From contig JBBROA010000022.1 in NCBI GenBank assembly GCA_038229875.1, positions 1-40,094 of the forward strand: a DNA stretch of 40,094 nt. Reading direction: 5' to 3'. The translations under genes and the position numbers were made by a program. The notes beneath the pieces are model-generated. The model made no database searches, was not told where the DNA came from, and was given only the letters and a program-made list of their open reading frames with translations. This document shows, piece by piece, positions 7,343 to 14,531 of the stretch; within the stretch, counting starts at the first letter, position 1; every line of letters starts with the position of its first letter. The DNA is from JALYUA01 sp038229875. GTDB lineage: Bacteria; Acidobacteriota; Thermoanaerobaculia; UBA5066; Gp7-AA6.

Positions 7343-8902
7343 TTAGTGCTCCGCAAGCCCCAGGTCCGGCGCCCGGCCTTCGAAGCGGACCCCCTCGACG
7401 GGGATCCCGGAATCCCGGGTTGCGACGCCCTCGACGCGGCCGAGGTCCTTGTGCAGGATGCGAACTCCCGGAACGACCCGGCTCTTGCGCATGTGGCGAC
7501 CGTCGGAGAGAAAGCGGCGCAGGTCCTCGATCTGTCCCCCGATCTCGATAGGCACGGAGGGAGATGTTGCCGGACTGAAGACGTTTGCGTCGAAGAGTGA
7601 GGCGCAGGCGAGGTCATCGGCGCGGAACGCCAGGCGTGAGACGCCGAGGAGCAGATTGTTGGCGATGACCACATGACTGGTCCGCGGAGGACCGCCGAAG
7701 AGAAGGACCCCATCGAAAACGCCGTCGAAAATATTGTTGGCGATCCGAACGTCTTCGCCTGCCTCGATGTCCACGCCGGACGCGTCCGGCGCGCCACGCC
7801 GCTCGAAGTAGTTTCGGGTGACGAGGACGTCGGTGGGCTGTGATTGCCCGGGGCCGTCCGGCGCGACCCACCCCACCTGCACCGCGACCGGCGCATCCAC
7901 GACATGGTTTCCCTCGACCCGGACGCGACTTCCCCCTTCGATGACGATCCCGCGTCCTTCCAGGGCGCCGACCCATTCCGTCGACAGGATCGTGTTCGCG
8001 GAGATACGAACCCCCGAGCCCTCCGTCACCAGAACCGCGGGAGAACGCGATCCAACAAACGTATTTCCCTCCACGATGACGTCTTTGGGAGGCGGGGGCC
8101 CTCCGGGAGCACCGCCGGAACGGCCGATCCGTACGGCGCCCGAGGGACGGTCGAAGGCGCGATTCCCGATCAGCCGGACCCCGGAGGACCCCGGCTCGAT
8201 CGAGACTCCCATCGCCCCGAGCGGAGGAACGCCCCGCCCGGATCGGGAGAACGAGGTATTCGCGAGGACGACGTCCGACGCTCCGGCGCCGATCCTCGCG
8301 CCCGCTCCCGCTCCTCCCGAAATCCTCCCCCGGTCGAACACGATTCCGCGCGCGTCGGGCCCCTCAACCGCGACGGCGGGCCCCTCCGTTTCTGCGAGGT
8401 CGGCCGCGAACCCTTCGAACCGCCAGAAGCTTCGGCCTGCGGTCAGGACCGGGTCGCCGCCGGATCCGGAGAACGTGGCTTTTTCAAACGCGACCTGGAT
8501 CGGGGCCTGCGCGGTTCCGTTGCGGCAGCTCGCGTCAATCCGGAGGGGGCCCTGGTATTCGCCGGCGCCGACCAGAAGGCGATCCCCCGGCGACAGAGAT
8601 CGGAACGCGGCCTGAAGGTCGTTCCAGGGACGCTCCCGGCTTCCGTCTCCGCCGGCAGGCGCCCGACGAGCGACGTGCAGGGTGTGCGTCGCCCGCGAAA
8701 GGTCCCGCGAAAAAACCGGCCGCTCCGGAAAAGGCCGCCCGTCGAGAAAGACGGCCTGCCCGATTCCGGGAGGGTGCGGCGCCTCCGGCGCGCCGGGGTC
8801 GTACGCCGCCGTCCGGCAGGAGAGCGCCGCGCAGAGCAGCAGCAGCGCCAGGATCCGCACGAGCGGCGAGTGGCCGGCGGCCGCCGGGTTCCGACGCGGC
8901 AA
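7343..8902 (-). CDS. Right-handed parallel beta-helix lipoprotein (paralogue 1)
   Basis: This encodes 519 residues from TTG at 8902. A GTG at 8860 is an alternative that gives an ideal lipoprotein signal (RILALLLLCAALSC). With the TTG start the lipobox Cys is at residue 29, so the product is probably anchored in a membrane. After a PAVFLDGRPFP-like opening (VFLDGRPFPERP) comes a conserved block GDGSRERPWNDLQAAF and SPGDRLLVGAGEYQG, the entry to a right-handed beta-helix as in pectate-lyase-like folds. It continues as N-x-F / I-x-x-N coils (VIVEGNTFVGS, ISANTILS, VEGNHVVDA, VTRNYFERR, IANNIFDGV, IANNLLLGV). It starts 3 bases after its paralogue's stop, so the two form one unit. Polysaccharide binding or lysis is possible; no catalytic residues can be assigned. 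Confidence 0.8.
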   Translation of the reverse strand: MPRRNPAAAGHSPLVRILALLLLCAALSCRTAAYDPGAPEAPHPPGIGQAVFLDGRPFPERPVFSRDLSRATHTLHVARRAPAGGDGSRERPWNDLQAAFRSLSPGDRLLVGAGEYQGPLRIDASCRNGTAQAPIQVAFEKATFSGSGGDPVLTAGRSFWRFEGFAADLAETEGPAVAVEGPDARGIVFDRGRISGGAGAGARIGAGASDVVLANTSFSRSGRGVPPLGAMGVSIEPGSSGVRLIGNRAFDRPSGAVRIGRSGGAPGGPPPPKDVIVEGNTFVGSRSPAVLVTEGSGVRISANTILSTEWVGALEGRGIVIEGGSRVRVEGNHVVDAPVAVQVGWVAPDGPGQSQPTDVLVTRNYFERRGAPDASGVDIEAGEDVRIANNIFDGVFDGVLLFGGPPRTSHVVIANNLLLGVSRLAFRADDLACASLFDANVFSPATSPSVPIEIGGQIEDLRRFLSDGRHMRKSRVVPGVRILHKDLGRVEGVATRDSGIPVEGVRFEGRAPDLGLAEH

Positions 8903-8905
8903 ACG

Positions 8906-10546
8906 CTACCGTTCGGCGACGCCGACGTCGGGCGCCGCTCCCGCGAAGGAGAGACCCTCGAAGGGCTTTCCGGCATCGACGAGAGTAAACCCGGAGATTT
9001 TCCCGAGATCGTTTCCCGTGAGGTCCGCCGAGGGAGCCGTACGCGTGTGAGGCATCCGTTCGCGCCACCACGCAGGGCCCGCGTCCGCGGCGCCGATCTT
9101 CGCGACGGGAGTCGACGGAGTCGCGAAGAAGTTGTAGTCGAAAAAGAAGATTCCGCCGGGCGGCAGCCGGAACGCCACTGTGGGCGCGATCACCAGGTTG
9201 TTCGCGATGACGAGGCGGTCGGCCGCTGAAACTACGAACGCCGCGGCGTAGTGATCCACGACGTTGTTCGAAAAACGGACGTCGCGGCCCCCGTCGACCC
9301 GCAGCGCGGTGCTGTCCGCCGTCAGCCGGTTGGTGAAGTAGTTGCGCTGAACCACGACCCGCTCCGGCGGCGAACCCGCGCCCTTCTCCGCTCCGATCAG
9401 GAGCCCGACCGTCGCCTCGAGCACCGAATTGCTCTCGAGCTTGACGCCACGGCACCCTGCGCCGATCACGATCGCTTCGCCGCCACGGCCCTCGTCGGGG
9501 CGGTAATTGGAGAAACGATTTCGCGTGATCTCGACGTCCTGGCAGCGGCCGAGGTCGAGCGCCGGACCGCGGTCGTTGTGAATCCGATTGCCGACGATCG
9601 AGATCTGGCGGGCGACGCCCGGCGCCCCGCCGCCGCTTACCGTCACGGAAGCGGAACGGTTGTGGTGAATGTGATTGTTGACGAGCCGGATTCCGCTCGT
9701 GCCTGCCTCGATGCGGACGCCGGTCGACTGGTGGATGTGGCAGTTCGAGAGCACCACGCCGGCGCTGCCCGACGCGAGCCGGACCGCGGGCCCCTTCCCC
9801 TCGTAGATGTGGCTCTGGTCGATCGCGATGTCGTGCGCTCCCGGACCCGTCGTGACGAAGCCGGCGGACGGCGAATCGAGGAGCGCGATCTGCACCTCCC
9901 AGAACTGCCAGTGCGCGCGCTCGACGGTCAGGACGTCCCCGCCGCCCGCGGGCTTTAAGAACGCGTGCCGCGAGAACACCTGGATCGGCGCGTCTGCCGT
10001 GCCGTCCCGGCAGGCGCCCGCCACTCGAAAAGATCCCGAGTAGATGCCTGCGGAGAGAAGCAGCCGGTCGCCGGGCTCCAGTTTGCAGAGTGCGTCCTGA
10101 AGGTCTTTCCACGGGTGCTCCAGCGTTCCGTCTCCAGGCAACGAAGCGTCCGCCGCGACGTACCGGAGCCGCTTGGCCTCCGGAAACTCCGGCCGGTAGG
10201 GCGCCTTCGACGGGAACGGCTCGCCGTCGAGCAGCACCGCGGGCTCGGAATGAAGAAGCTCGGGTTCCCCCGGCGCGTTGGATTCCCGTTCCTCGGCTTC
10301 CCGGGATTGCTGCGGCGGCGGGAACTTCGACTCCGGCTGGGGAGGAGTCGGCCGAAACCGCTCCCGCGCGGGGACGTCCGGAGGATTTTCCGAGGCGCGA
10401 GGCCCCGGGGTCGGGGTTGAAACCGGACCGGGCCTCGCCGGCGCCAGAGCCGCCGCGGGCAACGCGAGGAGCAGGAGCGCTCCCGGAAGGAGGATGACGG
10501 CAGGAGGGAACCAGCCCCTCACCCTCGGCGGAAATCCTTTTGTCAT
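8906..10546 (-). CDS. Exported right-handed parallel beta-helix protein (paralogue 2)
   Basis: This encodes 546 residues. The N-terminal signal-like helix is PPAVILLPGALLLLALPAAALA, followed by about 80 residues of Pro/Glu-rich linker. The conserved opening AVLLDGEPFPSKAPY, then GDGTLEHPWKDLQDAL and EPGDRLLLSAGIYSG, matches the downstream neighbour almost motif for motif, and both end with a D-x-G-(L/V)-A-E tail, so they are tandem duplicates. The middle is a ladder of beta-helix coils (IAIDQSHIYEG, VLSNCHIHQS, LVNNHIHHN, IVGNRIHNDR, ITRNRFSNY, VQRNYFTNR, FSNNVVDHY, IANNLVIAP). The ATG at 10546 is preferred because it directly precedes the signal sequence; the upstream extension contains no signal. 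It is divergent from the small secreted gene at 10645 across 98 bases that must hold both promoters. Confidence 0.8.
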   Translation of the reverse strand: MTKGFPPRVRGWFPPAVILLPGALLLLALPAAALAPARPGPVSTPTPGPRASENPPDVPARERFRPTPPQPESKFPPPQQSREAEERESNAPGEPELLHSEPAVLLDGEPFPSKAPYRPEFPEAKRLRYVAADASLPGDGTLEHPWKDLQDALCKLEPGDRLLLSAGIYSGSFRVAGACRDGTADAPIQVFSRHAFLKPAGGGDVLTVERAHWQFWEVQIALLDSPSAGFVTTGPGAHDIAIDQSHIYEGKGPAVRLASGSAGVVLSNCHIHQSTGVRIEAGTSGIRLVNNHIHHNRSASVTVSGGGAPGVARQISIVGNRIHNDRGPALDLGRCQDVEITRNRFSNYRPDEGRGGEAIVIGAGCRGVKLESNSVLEATVGLLIGAEKGAGSPPERVVVQRNYFTNRLTADSTALRVDGGRDVRFSNNVVDHYAAAFVVSAADRLVIANNLVIAPTVAFRLPPGGIFFFDYNFFATPSTPVAKIGAADAGPAWWRERMPHTRTAPSADLTGNDLGKISGFTLVDAGKPFEGLSFAGAAPDVGVAER

Positions 10547-10644
10547 GAAAACGCGCCGATCGTAACATCCGAAGAGAACGAATCGCGCCGCGCATCCCGA
10601 CTCCCGGATAAGATTCGCCGCGCACCCGACCAAGGAGAGACCTC

Positions 10645-11136
10645 ATGAAGATCCGGATTTCGCTTTTCCTCGCGGCCGCCCCCCCGCTCCTCGTTTGTGC
10701 CGGACTCTTTCTGCCTGCGGCGGCCGGGGCCGCCGACGCCGTCCCCGTCTACGCGTGTCAGGGTTTTGACGAGCCGATGAATCGGCCGAACATCGACATC
10801 GGGCGCGGACGCGTCCTGCCGTTGCGCGCGAAGCTCGTCAAAGCGGACGGGACATTCGCGGACGAGGCCGTGGTCAAGTCGCCGCCAACGCTGTCCCTGA
10901 AGTTCAAGCCCGAGTCCGGACCCGAGGTCGACAAGACGGCGGGAATGGAAGTCCGCGACTACGGGAAGGGAAATCGCTTCGTGTGGGATCAGGAAGCGCA
11001 CTGGAAGTTCGACCTGGGCACGGGCAACCTCCCGGATGACGGCAAGTACACGGTGACTGTCCTCTCCGGCGACGAGAAGGCGTACCGGGTGGATCCGGCG
11101 TGCAAGCTGACCTTCAAACTGCAGGCGGGCAAGTAG
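10645..11136 (+). CDS. Small secreted beta-sandwich protein, PxKF-like
   Basis: This encodes 163 residues with a clear signal peptide (ISLFLAAAPPLLVCAGLFLPAAAGAADA). AAGGAGA precedes the ATG with good spacing. The mature part (VPVYACQGFDEP..., GRVLPLRAKLVKADGTF..., NRFVWDQEAHWKFDLGTGNLPDDGKYTVTVLSGDEK..., CKLTFKLQAGK) follows the order of PxKF-type beta-sandwich domains: a strand with a polar K/L-K-L core, an aromatic Y/F-V-x-D segment, then G-x-Y-x-V-T-V. One Cys lies near each end of the mature chain (in YACQG and ACKL) and the two could form a disulfide. I do not recognise a specific function. It lies 82 bases ahead of an ABC transporter on the same strand but does not resemble a solute-binding protein. 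Confidence 0.7.
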   Translation: MKIRISLFLAAAPPLLVCAGLFLPAAAGAADAVPVYACQGFDEPMNRPNIDIGRGRVLPLRAKLVKADGTFADEAVVKSPPTLSLKFKPESGPEVDKTAGMEVRDYGKGNRFVWDQEAHWKFDLGTGNLPDDGKYTVTVLSGDEKAYRVDPACKLTFKLQAGK

Positions 11137-11218
11137 ACCTCAACGCTAAACGGTCGACGTAGAACCGCTTCCCGTCTCCCCGGCGGCCCGCGACAAAACG
11201 GGTAATCTCCTTCGCACG

Positions 11219-12286
11219 ATGACGGTCGAGCTCGAGCTTCGGTCTCTCGAAAAACGCTTCGGCGACCAGCCCGTGACGCGGGGTGTGTCGCTCTCGGTGC
11301 GGCAGAGCGAGATCGTCGCGCTCCTGGGACCGTCCGGCAGCGGCAAGACCACCGTGCTGCGCCTCGTCGCCGGCTTCGAGGTCCCCGACGGCGGGCGCAT
11401 TCTCGTCGGCGGCGAAGACGTGACCGCCACGCCGCCGGAGCGCCGGCGTTTCGGGATGGTCTTTCAGCACTACGCGCTCTTCCCGCACATGACGGTGGGC
11501 GAGAACGTCGCCTTCGGACTCGAGCCCGCCGGAATCTTGAAAGCGGATTCGCCCGCCCGCGTGCGGGAGACCCTCGCGGTCGTCGACCTCGCCGGGTTCG
11601 AGGGGCGGCGCGTGACCGAGCTTTCCGGAGGGCAGCAACAGCGGGTCGCGCTCGCGCGGGCGCTGGCGCCGCGGCCCCGCGTCCTTCTCTTAGACGAGCC
11701 TCTCTCGAACCTCGACCCGACTCTGCGCGACCGCACACGCCGCGAGTTGAAACGCGTGATCCAGCGGGTCGGCATCACGACCGTCTTCGTGACGCACGAG
11801 CAGGATGAGGCTTTCGAGCTCGGCGACCGCGTCGCGGTGCTGCACCGCGGCCGGCTCGAGCAGGTCGGCTCTCCAGAGGAGCTGTACGAGGAGCCCGCGA
11901 CGCGATTCGTCGCGACGTTCATCGGGCGATCGAGTGTGCTTCCCGTGGTCTGGAGATCCGCCGGGGGGACGGCGGAATTTGAGGGCGGCGCTCGCTGGCC
12001 GGCGACTGCGGGCGGAAAGATCGCGGACGGCGGAGCGGCGGAACTGGTCGTGCGGCCGGAGGCGCTCGCCTTGACCGGGCAAGCGGAGCCCGGCGCTCTC
12101 CCGGGCAAAGTCGTCGAGCGGCGGTACGCGGGCCGCTCCGCGTTCTACACGGTTCAGATCGCGGGAGTGGGAGAGGCGGAGATCCTGGCTCCGCCGGACG
12201 CCGCAAAGCCCGGCGACTCCATCGGGGTGGTCCCCGCGGCTGACGGCCCTCTGCCGCGCGCGTACCCCCCCGAGCCGGCCCCGTGA
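11219..12286 (+). CDS. ABC transporter ATP-binding protein, Fe3+/polyamine/sulfate type
   Basis: This encodes 355 residues with all nucleotide-binding motifs: Walker A GPSGSGKTT at 37-45, Q-loop Gln83 (VFQHYALFP), signature LSGGQQ at 135-140, Walker B VLLLDEP at 155-161, and switch His193 (VTHEQDEA). The ERRRFGMVFQHYALFPHMTVGENV wording and a C-terminal TOBE-like region (about 240-355) place it in the PotA/FbpC/CysA/ThiQ group, which energises import through a paired permease. It ends in a GTGA overlap with the permease gene, so the two are translationally coupled. The substrate cannot be read from the ATPase; ferric iron or thiamine is likeliest given the permease architecture. Confidence 0.92.
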   Translation: MTVELELRSLEKRFGDQPVTRGVSLSVRQSEIVALLGPSGSGKTTVLRLVAGFEVPDGGRILVGGEDVTATPPERRRFGMVFQHYALFPHMTVGENVAFGLEPAGILKADSPARVRETLAVVDLAGFEGRRVTELSGGQQQRVALARALAPRPRVLLLDEPLSNLDPTLRDRTRRELKRVIQRVGITTVFVTHEQDEAFELGDRVAVLHRGRLEQVGSPEELYEEPATRFVATFIGRSSVLPVVWRSAGGTAEFEGGARWPATAGGKIADGGAAELVVRPEALALTGQAEPGALPGKVVERRYAGRSAFYTVQIAGVGEAEILAPPDAAKPGDSIGVVPAADGPLPRAYPPEPAP

Positions 12287-13947
12287 GGCGTTCCCGCGCC
12301 GCGGGCGCTCTGCTCACGCTCTTCCTGGCGTGGCTCGTGTGCTATCCGCTTCTCCTGACCGTCGCGGAGGCTCTCGGCGATCCCCACTGGACGCTCCGGC
12401 ACTTCGCCGAGTTCGGCCGCCGGCCCGACGAATGGCAGGCGCTCTGGGGCAGCCTCTGGATCTCGCTTGCGACCGTCGTTTTCTCCGCCGCGATCGGGAT
12501 CCCGCTGGCGTTTCTCTTCGAGACGGCGGATTTCCCGGGGCGGCGCGTGCTCGGCACCCTCGTCGCCCTGCCGGTCGTCCTTCCGCCCCTCGTCGGCGTG
12601 CTCGCGTTTCTCTTTCTGTACGGCGAGAGCGGCGTCGTCGCGCGCGCGGTTCAAACCGTTACGCACTCGCAGGAGCCGCCCTGGCGCCTGTCCGGTCCCG
12701 GAGCGATCCTGCTCGTCCACGCCTACACGATGTTCGTGTACTTCTATCTCTTCACGCGTGCCGGCTTGGCTCGCCTCGATGCCGCGTTCGGCGAAGCCGC
12801 GGCCGCCCTCGGCTCCGGCCCCGGGCGGATCCTCCGGCGCGTCACGCTCCCCCTCCTTCGCCCCGTCCTCGTCGGAGCGGCGCTTCTCACGTTCATGACC
12901 TCTCTCTCTTCCTTCTCCGCTCCCTATCTGATCGGCGGCACGTTCCGCGTCATGACGACGCAGATCGTGTTCTCGCGGCTGAACGGCGACACCGAAATGG
13001 CGATGGTCGAGACGGTCGCGCTCGCCGCGATCGCGCTCGGGGGACTCTTCTTTCTCCAGCGCGCCGAGAAGCGGCGCGTGGTGTCGGGCGCGGTCCGCGG
13101 CGCCGCGCCCACCCGCCGCCGGCTCCGGCGCGGAGGTCTCGTCGCGGCGGCAGGCTGGATCTTCGCAGCCGTCCTCCTCCTTCCGCACGCGATGCTTCTC
13201 CTGGTCTCATTCGTCCCGCCCGGGACGTGGACGATCGAGCCCCTCCCGCCGTCTCTCTCGCTCTCGAACTGGGCGGCCGTGTTCTCGCAGACGGAGCGCC
13301 TGCGGCCGATCGTCAACTCCCTGTGGATGGCCGCCGTTTCGACCATCGGCGCGCTCGTCCTCGGCTTCGCGGCGGCCTGGATCGCGGTGCGAGGCCGCAG
13401 CCGGTTCGCCGCCGCTCTCGAATCGCTTCTCGCGATCCCCTGGGCCCTGCCGGGAACTGTTTTTGCCGTGGCGCTCGCGGCCACCTTCTCGGTCCACGCG
13501 CCGTGGGCCGGACGGTTCGTCCTGATCGGAACGGCGGCGATCCTGCCGCTCGCCTACCTCGTCCGCAACCTGCCGCTCACCGGTCGCGCCGCGTTCGCGG
13601 GCCTCCGGCAGCTCGACCCGGCGCTCGAGGAAGCCGCCGCGTCTCTCGGCGCGAGCCGCTCGCGGCGGCTGATCCGGATCACTCTTCCGCTGCTGCGCCC
13701 GGCTCTCGCCGCCGGAGCCTCCATCGCGTTCATCACCTCCCTGGGAGACTTCGTCGTGTCGATCGTCCTCTACACCTTCGACACGCGCCCGATCTCGATC
13801 GAGATCCTCTCGAGCCTTCGCATGCAGGAAACCGGCGTCGGCGCGGCCTACGGCGTTCTTCTCGCGCTGCTCTCCGGAGCGTCGTTCCTCGTCTTCGGGA
13901 CCGGCGGACCCGCCGCGGAATCCAGGACCGCGACGCTTCAGGGCTGA
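12283..13947 (+). CDS. ABC transporter permease, duplicated FbpB/ThiP-type
   Basis: This encodes 554 residues from GTG at 12283, overlapping the ATPase stop by 4 bases. It has two homologous BPD_transp_1 halves, each with an EAA loop that docks the ATPase: EAAAALGSGPGRILRRVTLP at 171-190, and EEAAASLGASRSRRLIRITLP at about 448-468. About twelve membrane spans are visible. A fused double-length permease with one ATPase is the FbpB (ferric iron) or ThiP (thiamine) arrangement; sulfate, spermidine and molybdate systems usually use shorter, single-domain permeases. No periplasmic binding-protein gene lies on either side in this window, so the receptor must be elsewhere or the complex works without one. 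Confidence 0.9.
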   Translation: MRRSRAAGALLTLFLAWLVCYPLLLTVAEALGDPHWTLRHFAEFGRRPDEWQALWGSLWISLATVVFSAAIGIPLAFLFETADFPGRRVLGTLVALPVVLPPLVGVLAFLFLYGESGVVARAVQTVTHSQEPPWRLSGPGAILLVHAYTMFVYFYLFTRAGLARLDAAFGEAAAALGSGPGRILRRVTLPLLRPVLVGAALLTFMTSLSSFSAPYLIGGTFRVMTTQIVFSRLNGDTEMAMVETVALAAIALGGLFFLQRAEKRRVVSGAVRGAAPTRRRLRRGGLVAAAGWIFAAVLLLPHAMLLLVSFVPPGTWTIEPLPPSLSLSNWAAVFSQTERLRPIVNSLWMAAVSTIGALVLGFAAAWIAVRGRSRFAAALESLLAIPWALPGTVFAVALAATFSVHAPWAGRFVLIGTAAILPLAYLVRNLPLTGRAAFAGLRQLDPALEEAAASLGASRSRRLIRITLPLLRPALAAGASIAFITSLGDFVVSIVLYTFDTRPISIEILSSLRMQETGVGAAYGVLLALLSGASFLVFGTGGPAAESRTATLQG

Positions 13948-14164
13948 CGGGCGCCGCCGAATCCGCCCGGCGCGAACTTCCCAGGGTCGGGAGAGGCCAT
14001 GCCGCCTGCTGCCCGGCGCCGAGACGCTCCGCCCGGCGTTCGGCAGTCCGGGCCGCTGTCACCGGCCGATCTTGGTGCGATCCCGGGACATCTCGGCTTG
14101 ACTGATCCGACTGTTGGAGAAGGTCGCTCGAAACGAACGTCTCGGCGTTTCGTCGCACGGTCAA

Positions 14165-14180
14165 TTGGATTCAGATCCAA
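14165..14180. promoter_or_regulatory. Palindromic operator candidate upstream of the TonB receptor promoter
   Basis: TTGGAT-TCAG-ATCCAA is a perfect 6-bp inverted repeat with a 4-base spacer, ending 8 bases before the -35 box. Its position suits an activator or repressor site. No regulator gene is adjacent, so the cognate protein is unknown. Confidence 0.4.
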
Positions 14181-14188
14181 AAACATGA

Positions 14189-14216
14189 TTGACACGTGCG
14201 GCTGCCGGGATAAAGT
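14189..14216 (+). promoter_or_regulatory. Sigma70-type promoter for the TonB-dependent receptor
   Basis: A perfect TTGACA (14189-14194), 16 bases, then TAAAGT (14211-14216; 4 of 6 matches to TATAAT). The predicted transcript has a 5' leader of roughly 310 bases. This is the best promoter match I found in the window. Confidence 0.55.
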
Positions 14217-14531
14217 TTGCGCGAAGATTCCGGTTTTCAACAACTTAGATCGCGAACGTGCATGGCTTTCATCTTGCAAAATCGTGCTCCGACGAGCGAT
14301 GGAGCAGACGATCCAGACGAAAAAACTCGCCCGGTGCGCGACAGCAGTTCTCGCGACCAGGAATGGGCGTGACAAGCGGGATCGATGAGTCAGAACGGAT
14401 CACGAGAGCTCTGGATCGAGGTGCCTTCGAAGCAAGCCGAGCATCCAGGCGTCGGAGACAGGCAGGAAAGCAGATCGGCGGATCAGGGCGTTGAAATTTT
14501 GATTCCTTACGAAAAGGGAAGGGGCCAGCTC

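Larger units (their letters stand above)
13948..14531 (+). other. 584-base gene-free regulatory region ahead of the TonB-dependent receptor
   Basis: No convincing gene. The open frame at 13999-14388 has no recognisable product and runs across the promoter. The first part (13948-14128) is G+C-rich with nothing I can name. From about 14129 the base composition shifts towards A+T and holds an inverted repeat (CGAAACG at 14129-14135 with CGTTTCG at 14146-14152), a palindrome at 14165-14180, a sigma70-like promoter at 14189-14216 and then about 310 bases of leader before the ATG at 14532. In the leader TGCTCC (14285-14290) can pair with GGAGCA (14301-14306). I see no cobalamin or other riboswitch motif. 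Confidence 0.5.

Noticed and set aside
4577..7600. A 1007-codon open frame on the plus strand opposite the IPTL-CTERM gene.
   Set aside because: The product is Arg/Gly/Asp-rich without domains or signals and spans a terminator; it is the usual shadow of a G+C-rich gene whose minus-strand product is clearly real.
8906..10646. Possible new phage tailspike because of the beta-helix repeats.
   Set aside because: Both proteins have bacterial signal peptides or a lipobox, occur in tandem, and there are no phage genes around.
12330..14105. A 591-codon frame overlapping the ABC permease in another phase.
   Set aside because: Composition is Arg/Pro/Ala-rich and it runs past the permease stop into non-coding sequence; the permease frame has membrane spans and EAA loops.
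13999..14388. An open frame (129 codons) in the gap before the TonB-dependent receptor.
   Set aside because: It crosses the predicted promoter and palindromes, has no ribosome site or family resemblance, and its composition differs from real genes here.
14385..14531. Upstream extension of the TonB-dependent receptor by 49 residues.
   Set aside because: It would put a hydrophilic leader ahead of a good signal peptide; the ATG at 14532 is better placed.
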